From Xylanimonas protaetiae (GTDB lineage Bacteria; Actinomycetota; Actinomycetes; Actinomycetales; Cellulomonadaceae): a stretch of DNA of 64,000 nt. Numbering within the stretch: the stretch's first letter is position 1; the number at the start of each line of letters is the position of its first letter. The notes under the pieces are model-generated. The model was not told the DNA's origin and did no database searches. It was given only the letters and a program-made list of their open reading frames with translations. Positions 25,606-35,666 of this stretch are shown here, piece by piece. The stretch is taken from the NCBI RefSeq assembly GCF_004135385.1, contig NZ_CP035493.1:2046001-2110000 (forward strand). Reading direction: 5' to 3'. The position numbers were made by a program, and so were the translations under genes.

Positions 25606-25647
25606 GGGTCCCGCGTGCGGCGCACTCCCGTGCCGCACGCGGGACCC
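25606..25647 (+). terminator. Hairpin between binding protein and first permease
   Basis: Perfect 16-bp stem (25606-25621 with 25632-25647), 10-nt loop, no U-tract, inside the operon. It probably stabilises the binding-protein mRNA or partly terminates, giving more binding protein than permease. Confidence 0.65.
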
Positions 25648-25670
25648 CGTGGCATCTCTGCGAGGAACTG

Positions 25671-26630
25671 ATGACGATGACGATCTCCACGCCGTCCCGC
25701 GCCGCCGAGCAGCCCGCTGCCGCGACGCCGTCGCGCCGGAAGCGGACGTTCGGGCGCGACACCCGCGCCGGGTACGCCTTCCTGGCCCCCTGGCTGCTGG
25801 GCTTCTTCCTGCTGACCGCCGGCCCGATGGTGGCGTCGCTCTACCTGGCGTTCACCGACTACAACCTGTTCGGGGCGCCGAGCTTCGTGGGGCTGGACAA
25901 CTTCCGGCGCCTGCTCACCGACCCGGACTACCTCCAGGCCTGGAAGGTCACGGGGACCTACGTGGTGCTCGGCACGCCCGTCAAGCTCATCGCGGCGCTC
26001 GCCGTCGCGATGCTGCTCAACACGCGGTTCCGCGGCAAGGGCTTCTACCGGTCGGCGTTCTACCTGCCCTCGCTCGTGGGAGCCAGCGTGTCGATCGCCA
26101 TCGTCTGGAAGGCGATGTTCATCGACAAGGGCCCCGTCGACACGATCCAGCAGTTCTTCGGCGCCCCGGCAGGCGGCTGGGTGGGCCGCCCGGAGATGAC
26201 CATGCCCATGCTCATCCTGCTCACCGTGTGGCAGTTCGGCGCCCCGATGGTCATCTTCCTCGCGGGCCTCAAGCAGATCCCCGTCCAGCTCTACGAGGCC
26301 GCCGCCGTCGACGGCGCGGGCCCGTGGCGCAAGTTCACGAGGATCACCATCCCGATGCTCTCGCCGGTGCTGTTCTTCAACCTGCTGCTCGAGACCATCC
26401 ACGCGTTCCAGATCTTCAACAGCGCGTACATCATCTCGTCGGGCACGGGCGGCCCCGCCCGTTCCACGCTCTTCTACACGCTCTACCTGTACTTCCGCGG
26501 GTTCCGCGACTTCCAGATGGGCTACGCCTCGGCGATGGCGTGGGTCCTCGTCGTGGTCATCGGCATCGTCACCGTCATCTTCTTCCGCAGCTCTCGGCTG
26601 TGGGTGCACTACTCGGGGGAGAGCCGATGA
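25671..26630 (+). CDS. Sugar ABC transporter permease (MalF/UgpA-like)
   Basis: 319-aa inner-membrane permease with about six helices: GYAFLAPWLLGFFLLTAGPMVASLYLAF (in parts) is the first. The EAA loop that docks the ATPase reads YEAAAVDGAGPWRKFTRITIPML near residue 215. It pairs with the next permease, whose ATG overlaps its stop (ATGA). ATG 25671 is preceded by GAGGA. No ATPase gene is in the operon, so a shared MsmX-like ATPase elsewhere probably powers it, as is common for such importers. Confidence 0.9.
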   Translation: MTMTISTPSRAAEQPAAATPSRRKRTFGRDTRAGYAFLAPWLLGFFLLTAGPMVASLYLAFTDYNLFGAPSFVGLDNFRRLLTDPDYLQAWKVTGTYVVLGTPVKLIAALAVAMLLNTRFRGKGFYRSAFYLPSLVGASVSIAIVWKAMFIDKGPVDTIQQFFGAPAGGWVGRPEMTMPMLILLTVWQFGAPMVIFLAGLKQIPVQLYEAAAVDGAGPWRKFTRITIPMLSPVLFFNLLLETIHAFQIFNSAYIISSGTGGPARSTLFYTLYLYFRGFRDFQMGYASAMAWVLVVVIGIVTVIFFRSSRLWVHYSGESR

Positions 26631-27538
26631 GCACCGTCACGTTCGACCCGTCCACCGCCGTCGACCTCGCGACGTCGGCCAAGCTGCACCAGCAGGCGCA
26701 GGCCCGGCTGCGGGCCAAGGCCGTCGTCTTCCACGTGCTCGTGCTCGTGGTCGTCGCGGTGGTGCTCTACCCGGCGCTGTGGATGGTCGTCTCGTCGTTC
26801 AAGCCGTCGTCCGACATCGTCGGCAACGTCAGCCTGTGGCCCACGCACGGGTCGTTCGCCAACTTCCGTAAGGCGCTGGGCGGCATCGGCGGCGTCTCGT
26901 TCTGGACGTTCTTCCAGAACTCGGTGATCCTCGCCGTCGGCAGCGTCGTCGGCATCACCGTGTCGTGCTCCGTGACGGCGTACGCGTTCGCCCGCATCAG
27001 CTTCCCGGGCCGCAACGTGTTCTTCGTCCTGATGATCGGCACGCTGCTGCTGCCGTTCCACGTCGTGATCATCCCGCAGTACATCGTGTTCAACACGCTC
27101 GGCCTGGTGAACACGTACGTGCCGCTGCTCATCGGCAAGTTCCTCGCCGCCGACGCGTTCTTCGTGTTCCTCATGGTGCAGTTCATGCGCAACCTGCCGC
27201 GCGAGCTCGACGAGGCCGCGCGCATCGACGGCGCCGGGCACGTGCGGATCTTCACGTCGATCATGCTGCCGCTCATGAAGCCGGCCCTGGTGACGAGCTC
27301 GATCTTCGCGTTCATCTGGTCCTGGAACGACTTCTTCGGCCCGCTGCTCTACCTCAAGAGCCCGCAGTTCTACACGCTGCCCATCGCGCTGCGGCTCTTC
27401 GTCGACCAGACCTCGGTGTCCGACTACGGTGCCCAGATGGCCATGGCCGTGCTCGCGCTCGTCCCCGTGCTCCTGTTCTTCCTCGTGTTCCAGCGCTACC
27501 TCGTCGAGGGCGTGGCCACGCAGGGACTCAAGGGCTGA
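26627..27538 (+). CDS. Sugar ABC transporter permease (MalG/UgpE-like)
   Basis: 303-aa second permease with six predicted helices ([26 protein letters not shown] begins the first, shown in part). The EAA loop is [23 protein letters not shown], and the C-terminus [16 protein letters not shown] is the standard MalG ending. It is coupled to the upstream permease by a 4-nt overlap, and 2 bp separate its stop from the DUF624-like gene. Confidence 0.9.
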   Translation: MSTVTFDPSTAVDLATSAKLHQQAQARLRAKAVVFHVLVLVVVAVVLYPALWMVVSSFKPSSDIVGNVSLWPTHGSFANFRKALGGIGGVSFWTFFQNSVILAVGSVVGITVSCSVTAYAFARISFPGRNVFFVLMIGTLLLPFHVVIIPQYIVFNTLGLVNTYVPLLIGKFLAADAFFVFLMVQFMRNLPRELDEAARIDGAGHVRIFTSIMLPLMKPALVTSSIFAFIWSWNDFFGPLLYLKSPQFYTLPIALRLFVDQTSVSDYGAQMAMAVLALVPVLLFFLVFQRYLVEGVATQGLKG

Positions 27539-27540
27539 CC

Positions 27541-28170
27541 GTGGCACGCGACGCGACGCCGGCGGGGGAGGCCGCGGAGGCCGCCCCCGCCCCGCGCACG
27601 GCCGACGCCCGGCGCGTGTTCGGGGCCGGGTCGTTCGGGCTGTTCGCCGAGATGCTGCTCGTGGGGCTCGGTGTGTCCGTGCTGAGCCTGCTCGCCGTGA
27701 CCGCACTGCCCGCGTTCGCGGCGGGCATCGCGCACGTCCGCCGGCACCTGCAGGGCCGTCCCGACGGCGTCGCCGACCTCGGCCGGGACTTCCTCGCGGC
27801 GCTGCGCGGCGGCTGGGTCTGGGGGGTCGTCGTCGCCGTCGTCCTCGCGGTGCTCGGGTTCAACCTGGCCGCGGCGGCGTCGGGCACCGTGCCGGGCGGT
27901 GCGGGCGTGCTCGTGGTGACCGCCCTGGTCGCGGGCGTCGTCGTCGTCGCGCTGCTGCGGTCCGCGGTCCGCTGGGAGCGGGGGGCGCGCTGGCGCGCCC
28001 TCCTCGCCGCCGGCGCCCGGGAGACCTACGACGACGTCGTGGGCACCGGCCTGCTGCTGCTCGCGGTGGGGCTGAGCGGCGTCATCGTGTGGATGTTCGC
28101 CCCGCTCGTCGTGATCGTCCCGGGCCTGCTCTCGTTCGCCGTCGCGGCGGTCGAGGCGCGGACCCGCTGA
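27541..28170 (+). CDS. DUF624/YesL-like membrane protein
   Basis: 209-aa membrane protein with about five hydrophobic helices ([32 protein letters not shown] in parts; [56 protein letters not shown] in parts). Size and position after two MalF/G permeases, before a glycosidase, match DUF624 proteins such as YesL of the Bacillus RG-I cluster. Their role is unknown but they travel with pectin importers. A comparable gene sits at 55309. The family call is from context and topology, so moderate. Confidence 0.6.
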   Translation: MARDATPAGEAAEAAPAPRTADARRVFGAGSFGLFAEMLLVGLGVSVLSLLAVTALPAFAAGIAHVRRHLQGRPDGVADLGRDFLAALRGGWVWGVVVAVVLAVLGFNLAAAASGTVPGGAGVLVVTALVAGVVVVALLRSAVRWERGARWRALLAAGARETYDDVVGTGLLLLAVGLSGVIVWMFAPLVVIVPGLLSFAVAAVEARTR

Positions 28171-28184
28171 ACCCCGGAGACACC

Positions 28185-29705
28185 ATGGGCCTGACGGCTG
28201 TCATCGACCTGGACCTGCCCGGCGCCACCATCAGCCGTCACGTGTACGGCCACTTCGCCGAGCACCTGGGCCGGTGCATCTATGGCGGGTTCTGGGTGGG
28301 GGAGGACTCGTCGGTGCCGAACGTGCGGGGCATCCGCTCCGACGTGGTCGAGGCGCTGCGCGCCATCGCGATCCCGAACCTGCGCTGGCCGGGCGGCTGC
28401 TTCGCGGACGACTACCACTGGCGGGACGGCATCGGCCCGCGCGACCAGCGGCCCCGGATGGTCAACTCGCACTGGGGCGACGTCGTGGAGGACAACGCGT
28501 TCGGCACGCACGAGTTCATGGACCTGTGCGAGCTGCTCGGCGCGGACCCGTACGTGTCGGGCAACGTCGGGTCGGGCACGGTGGCGGAGATGTCGGCGTG
28601 GGTGGAGTACCTGACGCGTGCGGACGACTCGCCGATGGCGGCGCTGCGGCGTGCGAACGGGCGCGACGAGCCCTGGCGCGTGCCGTTCTGGGGTCTGGGG
28701 AACGAGGCGTGGGGCTGTGGCGGGAACCTGCGTGCCGAGCAGTTCGCGTCGCTGGCTCGCCAGTACGCCACCTACGTGCGCGACCAGGGCGGCCACCGGA
28801 CGTGCCGCGTCGCCGCCGGCGCGTCCGACGCGGACTACCACTGGACCGAGACGCTCCTGCGGTCGTTCGACGATCTCGCGGCGGACCCGGCGACCCCGGC
28901 CGCGCCCTTCCAGGCTGTGTCGCTGCACTACTACACGATGACCGGGCCGTGGTCCGACAAGGGGTCCGCCACCGGCTTCGGCACCGACGGCTGGTACGTC
29001 GCGCTCGCCCGCGCCCGCCACATGGACGAGCTGCTCACCCGGCACTCGACCGTCATGGACCGGCACGACCCGTACCGCAAGGTGGGGCTCGTCGTCGACG
29101 AGTGGGGCACCTGGTGGAACGTGGAGCCGGGCACGAACCCGGGGTTCCTGTACCAGCAGAACACCCTGCGGGACGCGCTCGTCGCGGCGGTGCACTTCGA
29201 CGCCTTCCACCGGCACGCGGAGCGTGTGGTCATGACGAACATCGCCCAGACCGTCAACGTGCTCCAGGCGATGATCCTGACCGACCCGGACACGGGGGCG
29301 CTGGTGCTCACGCCGACGTACCACGTGTTCGCGATGAACACCGGGCACCACGACGCCGCCGCGCTGGCCGTGCACCTGCGCGACGTCGAGACCCGCACGG
29401 TCCACGGCGGCGAGCTCCCGCTGGTCTCGGCGTCCGCGTCGGTCAAGGACGACGCCGCGCTGGTCTCGTTGTCGAACCTCGACGCCGACACCGCCCGCAC
29501 GGTCGTGCTCGACCTGCGCGGGCGTGACGTCGTCGGGCACCGGGCGCGCGTGCTGACCGCGCCCGCGCTCGACGCGCACAACACGCCCGACCGGCCACGG
29601 GACGTCGCCCCCGTGGACCACGCCGGCGTGCGGTCCCACCCGCGCGGGCTCGAGGTCGACCTGCCCGCGCACTCCTACGTGACCGTCACCCTCGCCCTGC
29701 GCTGA
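28185..29705 (+). CDS. Alpha-L-arabinofuranosidase (GH51)
   Basis: 506-aa cytoplasmic enzyme releasing arabinofuranose from arabinan or arabino-oligosaccharides. There is no signal peptide. The catalytic TIM barrel spans about 30-370, with [21 protein letters not shown] (in parts), the acid/base Glu in [13 protein letters not shown] (near residue 170) and the nucleophile Glu in [12 protein letters not shown] (near residue 305). A C-terminal beta-sandwich follows. GGAGA lies just upstream of ATG 28185. It ends the importer operon, so imported oligomers are trimmed inside the cell. Confidence 0.93.
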   Translation: MGLTAVIDLDLPGATISRHVYGHFAEHLGRCIYGGFWVGEDSSVPNVRGIRSDVVEALRAIAIPNLRWPGGCFADDYHWRDGIGPRDQRPRMVNSHWGDVVEDNAFGTHEFMDLCELLGADPYVSGNVGSGTVAEMSAWVEYLTRADDSPMAALRRANGRDEPWRVPFWGLGNEAWGCGGNLRAEQFASLARQYATYVRDQGGHRTCRVAAGASDADYHWTETLLRSFDDLAADPATPAAPFQAVSLHYYTMTGPWSDKGSATGFGTDGWYVALARARHMDELLTRHSTVMDRHDPYRKVGLVVDEWGTWWNVEPGTNPGFLYQQNTLRDALVAAVHFDAFHRHAERVVMTNIAQTVNVLQAMILTDPDTGALVLTPTYHVFAMNTGHHDAAALAVHLRDVETRTVHGGELPLVSASASVKDDAALVSLSNLDADTARTVVLDLRGRDVVGHRARVLTAPALDAHNTPDRPRDVAPVDHAGVRSHPRGLEVDLPAHSYVTVTLALR

Positions 29706-29776
29706 CGGTCCGCATCCTGGGCCCGCGGCGTGCTCCGCTTCCGTGGTGCGCGCCGGATCTGGCAGAGTGGCGGACC

Positions 29777-30388
29777 ATGTCGCAGAACGTCTCCGCCGCC
29801 TCCGCGCCCACGTCGGCGCGCACGCTCGTCGAGTCCCTTCCCGCGGGCCGGACCCGCGCGGTCGTCGCCGTCGTCGCCGGCGCGCTCGCGGTCGCCGTGA
29901 TCGGCCAGGTGTCGGTGCCGCTGTGGTTCACGCCGGTGCCGCTGACGCTCGGCACGCTCGCCGTGCTCGGCGTCGGCGCCGCGCTCGGCCCGCGCCTCGC
30001 GGCCGCCTCGATCGCCCTCTTCGCCGTCGCCGGCGTGCTGGGCGCCCCCGCCTTCGCGGGCGGCACCCACGGCTGGGCGTTCGCCTCGTTCGGCTACGTG
30101 CTCGGCTACCTGCCCGCCGCGGTGCTCATGGGCTGGCTGGCCCGCACGGGCCGTGACCGCTCCGTGTGGAAGACGTTCCTCGGCGCGCTGCTCGCCACCA
30201 CGCTCGTCTACGCCGTCGGCGCCCCGTGGCTCGCCGTCTACGCGCACCTCGGCCTCCACGACACCCTCGCGATGGGCGTCACGCCGTTCCTCGTCGGCGA
30301 CGCCGTCAAGGCCGGGTTCGTCGCCCTCGCGCTGCCGGGCCTGTGGGCCGCGCAGCGCTTCGTCTCGGAGCGCCGCGCGAACGACTGA
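29777..30388 (+). CDS. bioY: Biotin transporter BioY
   Basis: 203-aa membrane S-component of the biotin ECF transporter, with about six helices. QVSVPLWFTPVPLTLGTLAVLGVGAALGPRLA (in parts) is the BioY signature; LGYLPAAVLMGWLA and MGVTPFLVGDAVKAGF follow. No bioM/bioN partners are adjacent, so it uses a shared ECF module or acts alone. It is convergent with the sigma-fusion gene, with only 2 bp between stops. Confidence 0.9.
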   Translation: MSQNVSAASAPTSARTLVESLPAGRTRAVVAVVAGALAVAVIGQVSVPLWFTPVPLTLGTLAVLGVGAALGPRLAAASIALFAVAGVLGAPAFAGGTHGWAFASFGYVLGYLPAAVLMGWLARTGRDRSVWKTFLGALLATTLVYAVGAPWLAVYAHLGLHDTLAMGVTPFLVGDAVKAGFVALALPGLWAAQRFVSERRAND

Positions 30389-30390
30389 CC

Positions 30391-32633
30391 TCAGCTCGCC
30401 GGCACCTCGAACCGGACCCGTACCCACGCGCCGACTGCGCCGCTCTGCGGGTCGTAGTACCGCAGCGCGAGCTCGTGCGTCCCGGGGCTCAGCACCGGCA
30501 GGGCACGGGTCAGCGGGCTGCTCGGCAGGAGGTGGCTGTCGCCGGTGGGCAGGCCGTCGACGATCGCCTCGACCCAGAGGCCGGCCGTCCCCGTGAACTT
30601 CACCGTCGTGCCGTCCTTCGCGACGCCGACGACCGTCGGCGCCTGGAAGTGGACCGGGTGGGACACGGCGACCGGCTCCGACCGCCGGTCGCCGACGGAC
30701 TGCGTCACGGTCAGCTTCCACGGGGTCTGCGGCACCGTCCCCGGGTCGAGGGTCACCCCCCACGTCCCGTCGGCGGCGGCGGTCGCCGCGGCGACCTGCT
30801 GCCCGTCCTTGGTGGCGACGACGACGAGCGCGCCTGGGACTGCGGTGCCCGTGAGGCGCGGGAGGTAGGGGCCCTCGACGAGAGGATCGAGCACCACGGC
30901 GGCCAGCGGTGCGACGTCGGCCGGTCCCTCACCGCCGGGTCCGCCCGGCTCCGGGGCCGTGGGCTCCGGGGCGGGGGCCGGGTCCGTGGGCGACGGGTCG
31001 GGCGGGGGCTCGTCGCCGGGGGCCGGGATGTCGCCCGGGGGTCGGCCGGAGCGGGATCGCCCGGACCTTGGGCGCCAGGGTCTGCGTCCGGTGCGGTCGG
31101 GCCGGGTTCCGCCGGGGCCGGGTCGGCGGGGGTGGGCTCCGCCGGCGCAGGATCCACGCGGCTGGGCTCGGGGACCGGCTCGGCCGGGACGGGTGCCGCG
31201 GGAGCAGGCTCGACCGGGACCGGTTCGGCCGAGACCTGCTCGGTCGGGGCCGGGTCCTCGGCGGCATCCGGTTCCGGCGCGAGCGGCGCGACCGAGAGCA
31301 CCGACCCCTCGGACACCAGCGCCGCCGTCGTCGGCCCGCCGGGCGCGGCCGGGCGCGGCGTCGGAACGGGTGCCGGTGCCGGGGGCTCCGCGCCGGGCTC
31401 TGGGCCGGGCGCGCTGTCGGGCATCGAGGCAGGCTCCGCCGTCCGGTTCGCAGGGGTGGATCCGGCCGGGTGTCCCGACGCCGCCGACGTGGCCGCCGGC
31501 GCGTCCTTCTCCTGCCAGTCCGTCACCGCGGCGGCGACGCCGGCGACGCCGAGCACCGCGGCGACGGTCGCGGCTGCCACGGTCCAGCCCGCCGAGACGG
31601 TCGAGGCGGCCGCGGCAGACGCCGCGGCCGCGCCAGAGCCCGCGCCCGCGCCCGCCGAGACGGCGGCGGACCCGGATGCCGTTGCCGACCCGGTTCCCGC
31701 CGCGAACCCAGTTCCTGCCGCGGATCCCGTTCCCCCAGCGGACCCGGTCCCTGCCGCAGGCCCCGAGCCCACGGCCGGGCCGCCGCCCGCCGCGCCCACG
31801 CCGACCCCGGCCCCCGCCGGGCTCGCGGCGGGCCCGCCCGCTCCGGGCGCGGCCAGGAAGCCCGCCGCGACCGGCCCGCACACGAGCGGCACGAGCACCG
31901 CGCGCAGCCGGCCGGCGACGTCGTCGAGCTCGTCGGCGAGCACCGCGCAGCGCTCGCACGCCCTCAGGTGCCGTTCGAGGGTGCGGTGGTCGCGGCGCGC
32001 GAGCGTGCGGCGGGCGTGGGCGCCGAGCCGCTCCACGGTCCAGCGGCACCCCGGGTCGACGTCGGCGCCCGAGACGTGCGCCTGGACCCATGCGGTGCGG
32101 AGGCGGTCGCGGGCCCGGGACGCCATGGTCGCGGCGGCTCCGGGGCCGAGCCCGAGGTACCGGCCGGCGTCGCCGGAGGACATCCCCTCGACCTCGGTGT
32201 ACCAGAGGATCTCGCGCACCTCGGGCCGCAGGGAGCTGAAGGCCCGGGCCGCGATCGAGCGGTCGAGCACGGCGGCGTCGAAGACGGAGTCGGGGTCGGC
32301 GACCTGGGCCACGGCGTCGATGGAGTCGCGTTCGACGTGCGCGCGCCCCCACGTCGCGGCGACGTTGCGGATCGTCGCGTACAGGTAGGGCCGGAAGGCG
32401 CCGTCGGGGCCGGCCCCGCGCGCGATCGCCGCGAGGATGCGTGCGAACGCCTCCTGGACCAGGTCGTCGGCGTCGTAGCGCCGCGTGATCTGTGCTGCCG
32501 CGCGACGTCCCGCGGCGGAGTGCCGGTACCAGAGCTCGGCGCTCGCGTCGTCCGAGCCTGCGCGGGCGAGGCGCACCAGGTGCGCGTCGGAGGTCTGCGT
32601 CAGATCGTCGACGGCAGTCCCGGCTTCGATCAT
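30391..32633 (-). CDS. Sigma-70 family factor fused to zinc-finger, membrane segment and Ig-like tail (frameshifted)
   Basis: The N-terminus (1-200) is an ECF-type sigma factor: region 2 with LVRLARAGSDDASAELWYRH and DADDLVQEAFARILAAI, and region 4 with SLRPEVREILWYTEVEGMSSGDAGRYLGL (in parts). A zinc-finger anti-sigma-like motif HLRACERCAVL follows near 225. After a Gly/Ala linker comes one transmembrane helix (WTVAAATVAAVLGVAGVAAA, near 360), a long Pro/Glu/Ala-rich stretch and a C-terminal Ig-like region of about 190 aa (LTGTAVPGALVVVATKDGQ, TWGVTLDPGTVPQ). The N- and C-terminal parts are in different frames; adding one base in the G5 run at 31037-31041 joins them into 747 aa. The start at 32633 has GGGAGG upstream. 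Confidence 0.75.
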
Positions 32634-32751
32634 GCGCACCTCCCGCGCCCGTCCCTGGCAGTCGGTGGTGACCATCCCGCGTCGGTGCGCCGGACGCGAG
32701 CCCGATGGCGCCGGGCGGCGCTCGCGTGGCGCTGGGTGCTCGGCGGACCCC

Positions 32752-33654
32752 TCAGGCGGCGGCGCAGGCGGCCGTGCGCAGCTCGGACGGGGTCTGCCCG
32801 GTCGCCTCGACGACGGCGCGGCGCAGGCCGACGGCGGAGCCGAACCCCGTGAGCGCCGCGATGTCCTCGAGCGGGGCGTGGGAGAGGAGCGGGTCGCGCA
32901 GCCGGGCGACGGCGTGCTGCGTGCGCAGGTCGTGGATGTGCTGCGTGACGGACCGCCCGTCGGCCTCGAAGAGACGCTGGAGCGTGCGGCGTGACAGCCC
33001 GAGCCGCCTCGCGACCGTCTCGGAGCTCAGGTCCGGGTCCGTGTAGTGCGCGGCGATGACCCGCAGCGCGCTCTGGCGCCGCAGCTCCGGCTCCCAGGTC
33101 GTGGACCCGGCGACGGCGAGCGACGTCACGGTGCTCGACACCATGGGCCCCAGCACCCCGGCGAGCTCCCTGCGGCCGTCGTGCGAGATGCCGCGGGCCT
33201 CCTGGCGGAGCAGGTCGAGCAGGAACGCGGCGAGCGCGCTGGGCACGGCGATGGCGGCACGCCCGACGACGAAGGGCCTCGTCACGGGCATGGCGGTCAG
33301 GCCGGGCGTCGTCGGGGGGACGTCGCACAGCAGCACGCGCGCCGGGCCGTCGCTCGCCCACCCGATCCGCGAGTCGGCCTGGAGCAGCGCGGCGTCGCGC
33401 GGCGCGAGCACGTCCTGCGCGTCGGGGTGGAGGAGGCGGACCTTGCCGCCGAGCACCATGCACAGCCGCGGTGCGCCCGGCGTGCGCGCGAACACCTGGG
33501 AGTCGCCGGCGAGCCGCACGGGCCCGTGCTCGACGCACGTCACGACGAGGTCGCCGAACTTGGCCGCCGCGCGCAGGGTCGGCCCGTCGCCGCGCGGGGC
33601 AGGTCGGCTCCCGCCTGCCGGGGTCGCGTGCCGGGCGCGCATCGTCGTCGTCAT
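32752..33654 (-). CDS. AraC-family transcriptional regulator
   Basis: 300-aa regulator. The N-terminal ~190 residues are a cupin-like ligand-binding domain (FGDLVVTCVEHGPVRLAGDSQVFARTPG in parts). The C-terminal AraC HTH includes SALRVIAAHYTDPDLSSETVARRLGLSRRTLQRLFEADG (in parts) and the second helix pair near ALTGFGSAVGLRRAVVEATGQTPSELR. It has the AraC-binding-like architecture seen in regulators that sense small catabolic effectors. ATG 33654 follows GAGAGGAG at good spacing. Neighbours give no clue to its target. Confidence 0.87.
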   Translation of the reverse strand: MTTTMRARHATPAGGSRPAPRGDGPTLRAAAKFGDLVVTCVEHGPVRLAGDSQVFARTPGAPRLCMVLGGKVRLLHPDAQDVLAPRDAALLQADSRIGWASDGPARVLLCDVPPTTPGLTAMPVTRPFVVGRAAIAVPSALAAFLLDLLRQEARGISHDGRRELAGVLGPMVSSTVTSLAVAGSTTWEPELRRQSALRVIAAHYTDPDLSSETVARRLGLSRRTLQRLFEADGRSVTQHIHDLRTQHAVARLRDPLLSHAPLEDIAALTGFGSAVGLRRAVVEATGQTPSELRTAACAAA

Positions 33655-33792
33655 CGGAACCACTCCTCTCGGGAGCACGCGCCGCGTCGGTGCCCCGCCT
33701 GGTGGCGGGAGCCGGACGCGTCGCGTTGCCTTCGCTTGCCCTGCAGGACGCGCGGAGGCGGTGTCCGTCACAGGGAAGAGGCGTGACACGCG

Positions 33793-34401
33793 TCACACGG
33801 GAGCGGACCCGGGGTGGGGATGGTCGACGGCGTAGCGGCAGGCGAGCACGCCCGTCGTCGTCGGCACGGCCTCGACGAGGCGGAGGTCCTTGCGGTGCTC
33901 GTCGGCGAACAGGCGGTGCCCCGACCCGAGCACGACCGGGTGGACGAGCAGGACGTACTCGTCGACCAGGCCGGCCTCGTCGAGCGACGCGACCACCTCG
34001 CCGCTGCCCAGCACGGTCAGCCGGCCGTCCCACGACTCCTTGAGGCGCCGCACCGTGAGGTGGGCGTCGCCCGCGTGCAGCGTGCTGTTCGGGTAGGGCA
34101 GCGGCGTCGACGGGTCGCGGCTGACGACGTGCTTGGGCGCGTCGACGAGCGCGTCCGTGTACGGGTTCGGCCGGGGCTGCGCGGTCCAGTGCCGCAGCAG
34201 GTCGTAGTACGTGCGGACGCCGAGCAGCATGCCGGTGCTCGCGGCCATGGCCCGCTGCGCGAACCGCGCGAGCACGTCGTCGTCGTACCCGACGGCCCAG
34301 CCGCCGTGGGCGAACCCGCCGCGCTCGTCCTCGTCCGCGCGGCCGGGGGCCTGCATGACGCCGTCGAGCGTCACGGCCTCGTACACGCAGATCGTCCCCA
34401 T
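33793..34401 (-). CDS. RibD C-terminal/dihydrofolate reductase-like protein
   Basis: 202-aa single-domain protein of the DHFR-like RibD_C superfamily. Motifs: ICVYEAVTLDGVMQAPG at the N-terminus, GMLLGVRTYYDLLRHW, a nucleotide-binding-like LTVLGSGEVVASLDEAGLVDEY (in parts) and LLVHPVVLGSGHRLF. Stand-alone members are common in actinobacteria and probably are NADPH-dependent reductases of unknown substrate. It is not linked to riboflavin genes here. Confidence 0.85.
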   Translation of the reverse strand: MGTICVYEAVTLDGVMQAPGRADEDERGGFAHGGWAVGYDDDVLARFAQRAMAASTGMLLGVRTYYDLLRHWTAQPRPNPYTDALVDAPKHVVSRDPSTPLPYPNSTLHAGDAHLTVRRLKESWDGRLTVLGSGEVVASLDEAGLVDEYVLLVHPVVLGSGHRLFADEHRKDLRLVEAVPTTTGVLACRYAVDHPHPGSAPV

Positions 34402-34472
34402 CGCTGACCTCCCGAGGACCAGCGTTGCGGCGCATGATGGAAGGCACCACTCGACGGAGGGGGAGGACTGCC

Positions 34473-34949
34473 ATGAAGGCGAACGTGGGGGACCGGATCG
34501 TGCGGGCGTCGGGGCACGTGGACGGCGCCGTGCGCTACGGCGAGATCACCGGGGTGGAGCGGGCCGACGGGTCGCCGCCGTACCGGGTGCGCTGGACGGA
34601 CACGGGCGAGGAGTCGCTCGTGTACCCCGGGACCGACTGCATGGTCGCGCCGGGCGAGGGCGCACCGGCCGAGCCGGCGCACGCGCACGGACGCACCTGG
34701 ACGGTGCAGGTGACGATGGTCGAACGGGGCGCCAGCACGACGGCGGAGGCCACGCTCGTGGCCGGCGAGGTGGGCAGCCTGCGGGCCGTGGGTCAGGCCC
34801 GCAAGGACCCGGCCGACGTCGCGCTCGCCGTCGTCGGCGACGAGATCGCGGCCGGGCGGGCGCTGCGGCGTCTGGCGGACGCGCTGCTGGGGCAGGCGGA
34901 GGCGGACATCACGACGTCGACGGGCATCCCCGGCCACGTGCACCGGTGA
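34473..34949 (+). CDS. DUF1918 and DUF1876 (dsRBD-like) protein
   Basis: 158-aa small protein. The N-terminal DUF1918 domain (about 1-58) reads MKANVGDRIVRASGHVDGAVRYGEI and ends near LVYPGTDCMV. The second half has the DUF1876 dsRBD-like pattern: TWTVQVTMVERGASTTAEATL, VGQARKDPADV, GDEIAAGRALRRLADALL. Both domains are frequent, often separate, in actinobacteria; function is not established. The ATG at 34473 has GGGGGAGGA upstream and starts exactly at the DUF1918 signature, so the earlier in-frame ATG at 34425 is not used. Confidence 0.82.
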   Translation: MKANVGDRIVRASGHVDGAVRYGEITGVERADGSPPYRVRWTDTGEESLVYPGTDCMVAPGEGAPAEPAHAHGRTWTVQVTMVERGASTTAEATLVAGEVGSLRAVGQARKDPADVALAVVGDEIAAGRALRRLADALLGQAEADITTSTGIPGHVHR

Positions 34950-34984
34950 CGGCGCTGCTCAGCTGGTGACGGTGCTGCTCAGCC
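34945..34984. repeat. 20-bp tandem duplication spanning convergent gene ends
   Basis: GGTGACGGCGCTGCTCAGCT (34945-34964) is followed by a copy with two changes (34965-34984). The stop codons of the DUF1918 gene (TGA in the first copy) and of the VKOR gene (TCA on the plus strand in the second) both lie in it. Confidence 0.8.
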
Positions 34985-35638
34985 GAGCAGGTTCGCCCCG
35001 TACTTGAGGACCACGACGGCGACCGTGGCGACGAGCCACGCCGCGAGAATGAAGCCGAGGCCGCCCGAGCGCACCACGGACATCGCGAACCGCTGCAGCC
35101 GCGGCGGCCAGCGGAGGTTGTCGTCCAGGATGTTGAGGTGGAGCATCGAGAAGAACACCACGGTGGTCGCGAGCTGCACGGTCAGGCACCAGACGCACAG
35201 GAAGCCGATGGTGAACACGGCCTCGAAGAACAGCCAGTAGGCGAACACGAACCCGAAGAGGTAGATCGTCTGCGCGGCGATCATGAACCAGCGCGGGAAC
35301 CGCATCCCGGCCAGGCCGAGCACGGCGACGGTGATGACCACGGACTCGGCGGCGATGCCGAGGAACGCGTTGGGGAACCCGAAGAGCGAGGCCTGCCACG
35401 TCAGGGCGACCTTCGAGCAGGAGAACACCGCGCCGAAGTCGCAGGAGAGCGCCAGCGTCGGGTCCTCGGCGAGCCGTATGGCATCGACGGACAGGACGAA
35501 CGCCGCGACGAGCGACGCGAGCGCGCCCACGAGCATCTCGCCGAACAGCCACTTCCGGGAGTGGAAGAAGCCCTGAGGACGGTCATCGGTGGCGTCGACG
35601 TCCACGCCGGAGACACTCGTGGTGGTCACGGAGGTCAC
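34979..35638 (-). CDS. Vitamin K epoxide reductase family protein
   Basis: 219-aa membrane protein with about five helices. The VKOR redox cysteines are visible: the loop pair in LSCDFGAVFSCSKVALTW and the CxxC active site in IGFLCVWCLTVQLATT. In bacteria such proteins re-oxidise the periplasmic thiol oxidase DsbA using quinone, so it likely supports disulfide formation in secreted proteins, including the extracellular lyase. That link is inference. No DsbA-like gene is adjacent. Confidence 0.9.
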   Translation of the reverse strand: MTSVTTTSVSGVDVDATDDRPQGFFHSRKWLFGEMLVGALASLVAAFVLSVDAIRLAEDPTLALSCDFGAVFSCSKVALTWQASLFGFPNAFLGIAAESVVITVAVLGLAGMRFPRWFMIAAQTIYLFGFVFAYWLFFEAVFTIGFLCVWCLTVQLATTVVFFSMLHLNILDDNLRWPPRLQRFAMSVVRSGGLGFILAAWLVATVAVVVLKYGANLLG

Positions 35639-35666
35639 AGTAGCGCCCGCTCCTGGCGGCGAGGTG

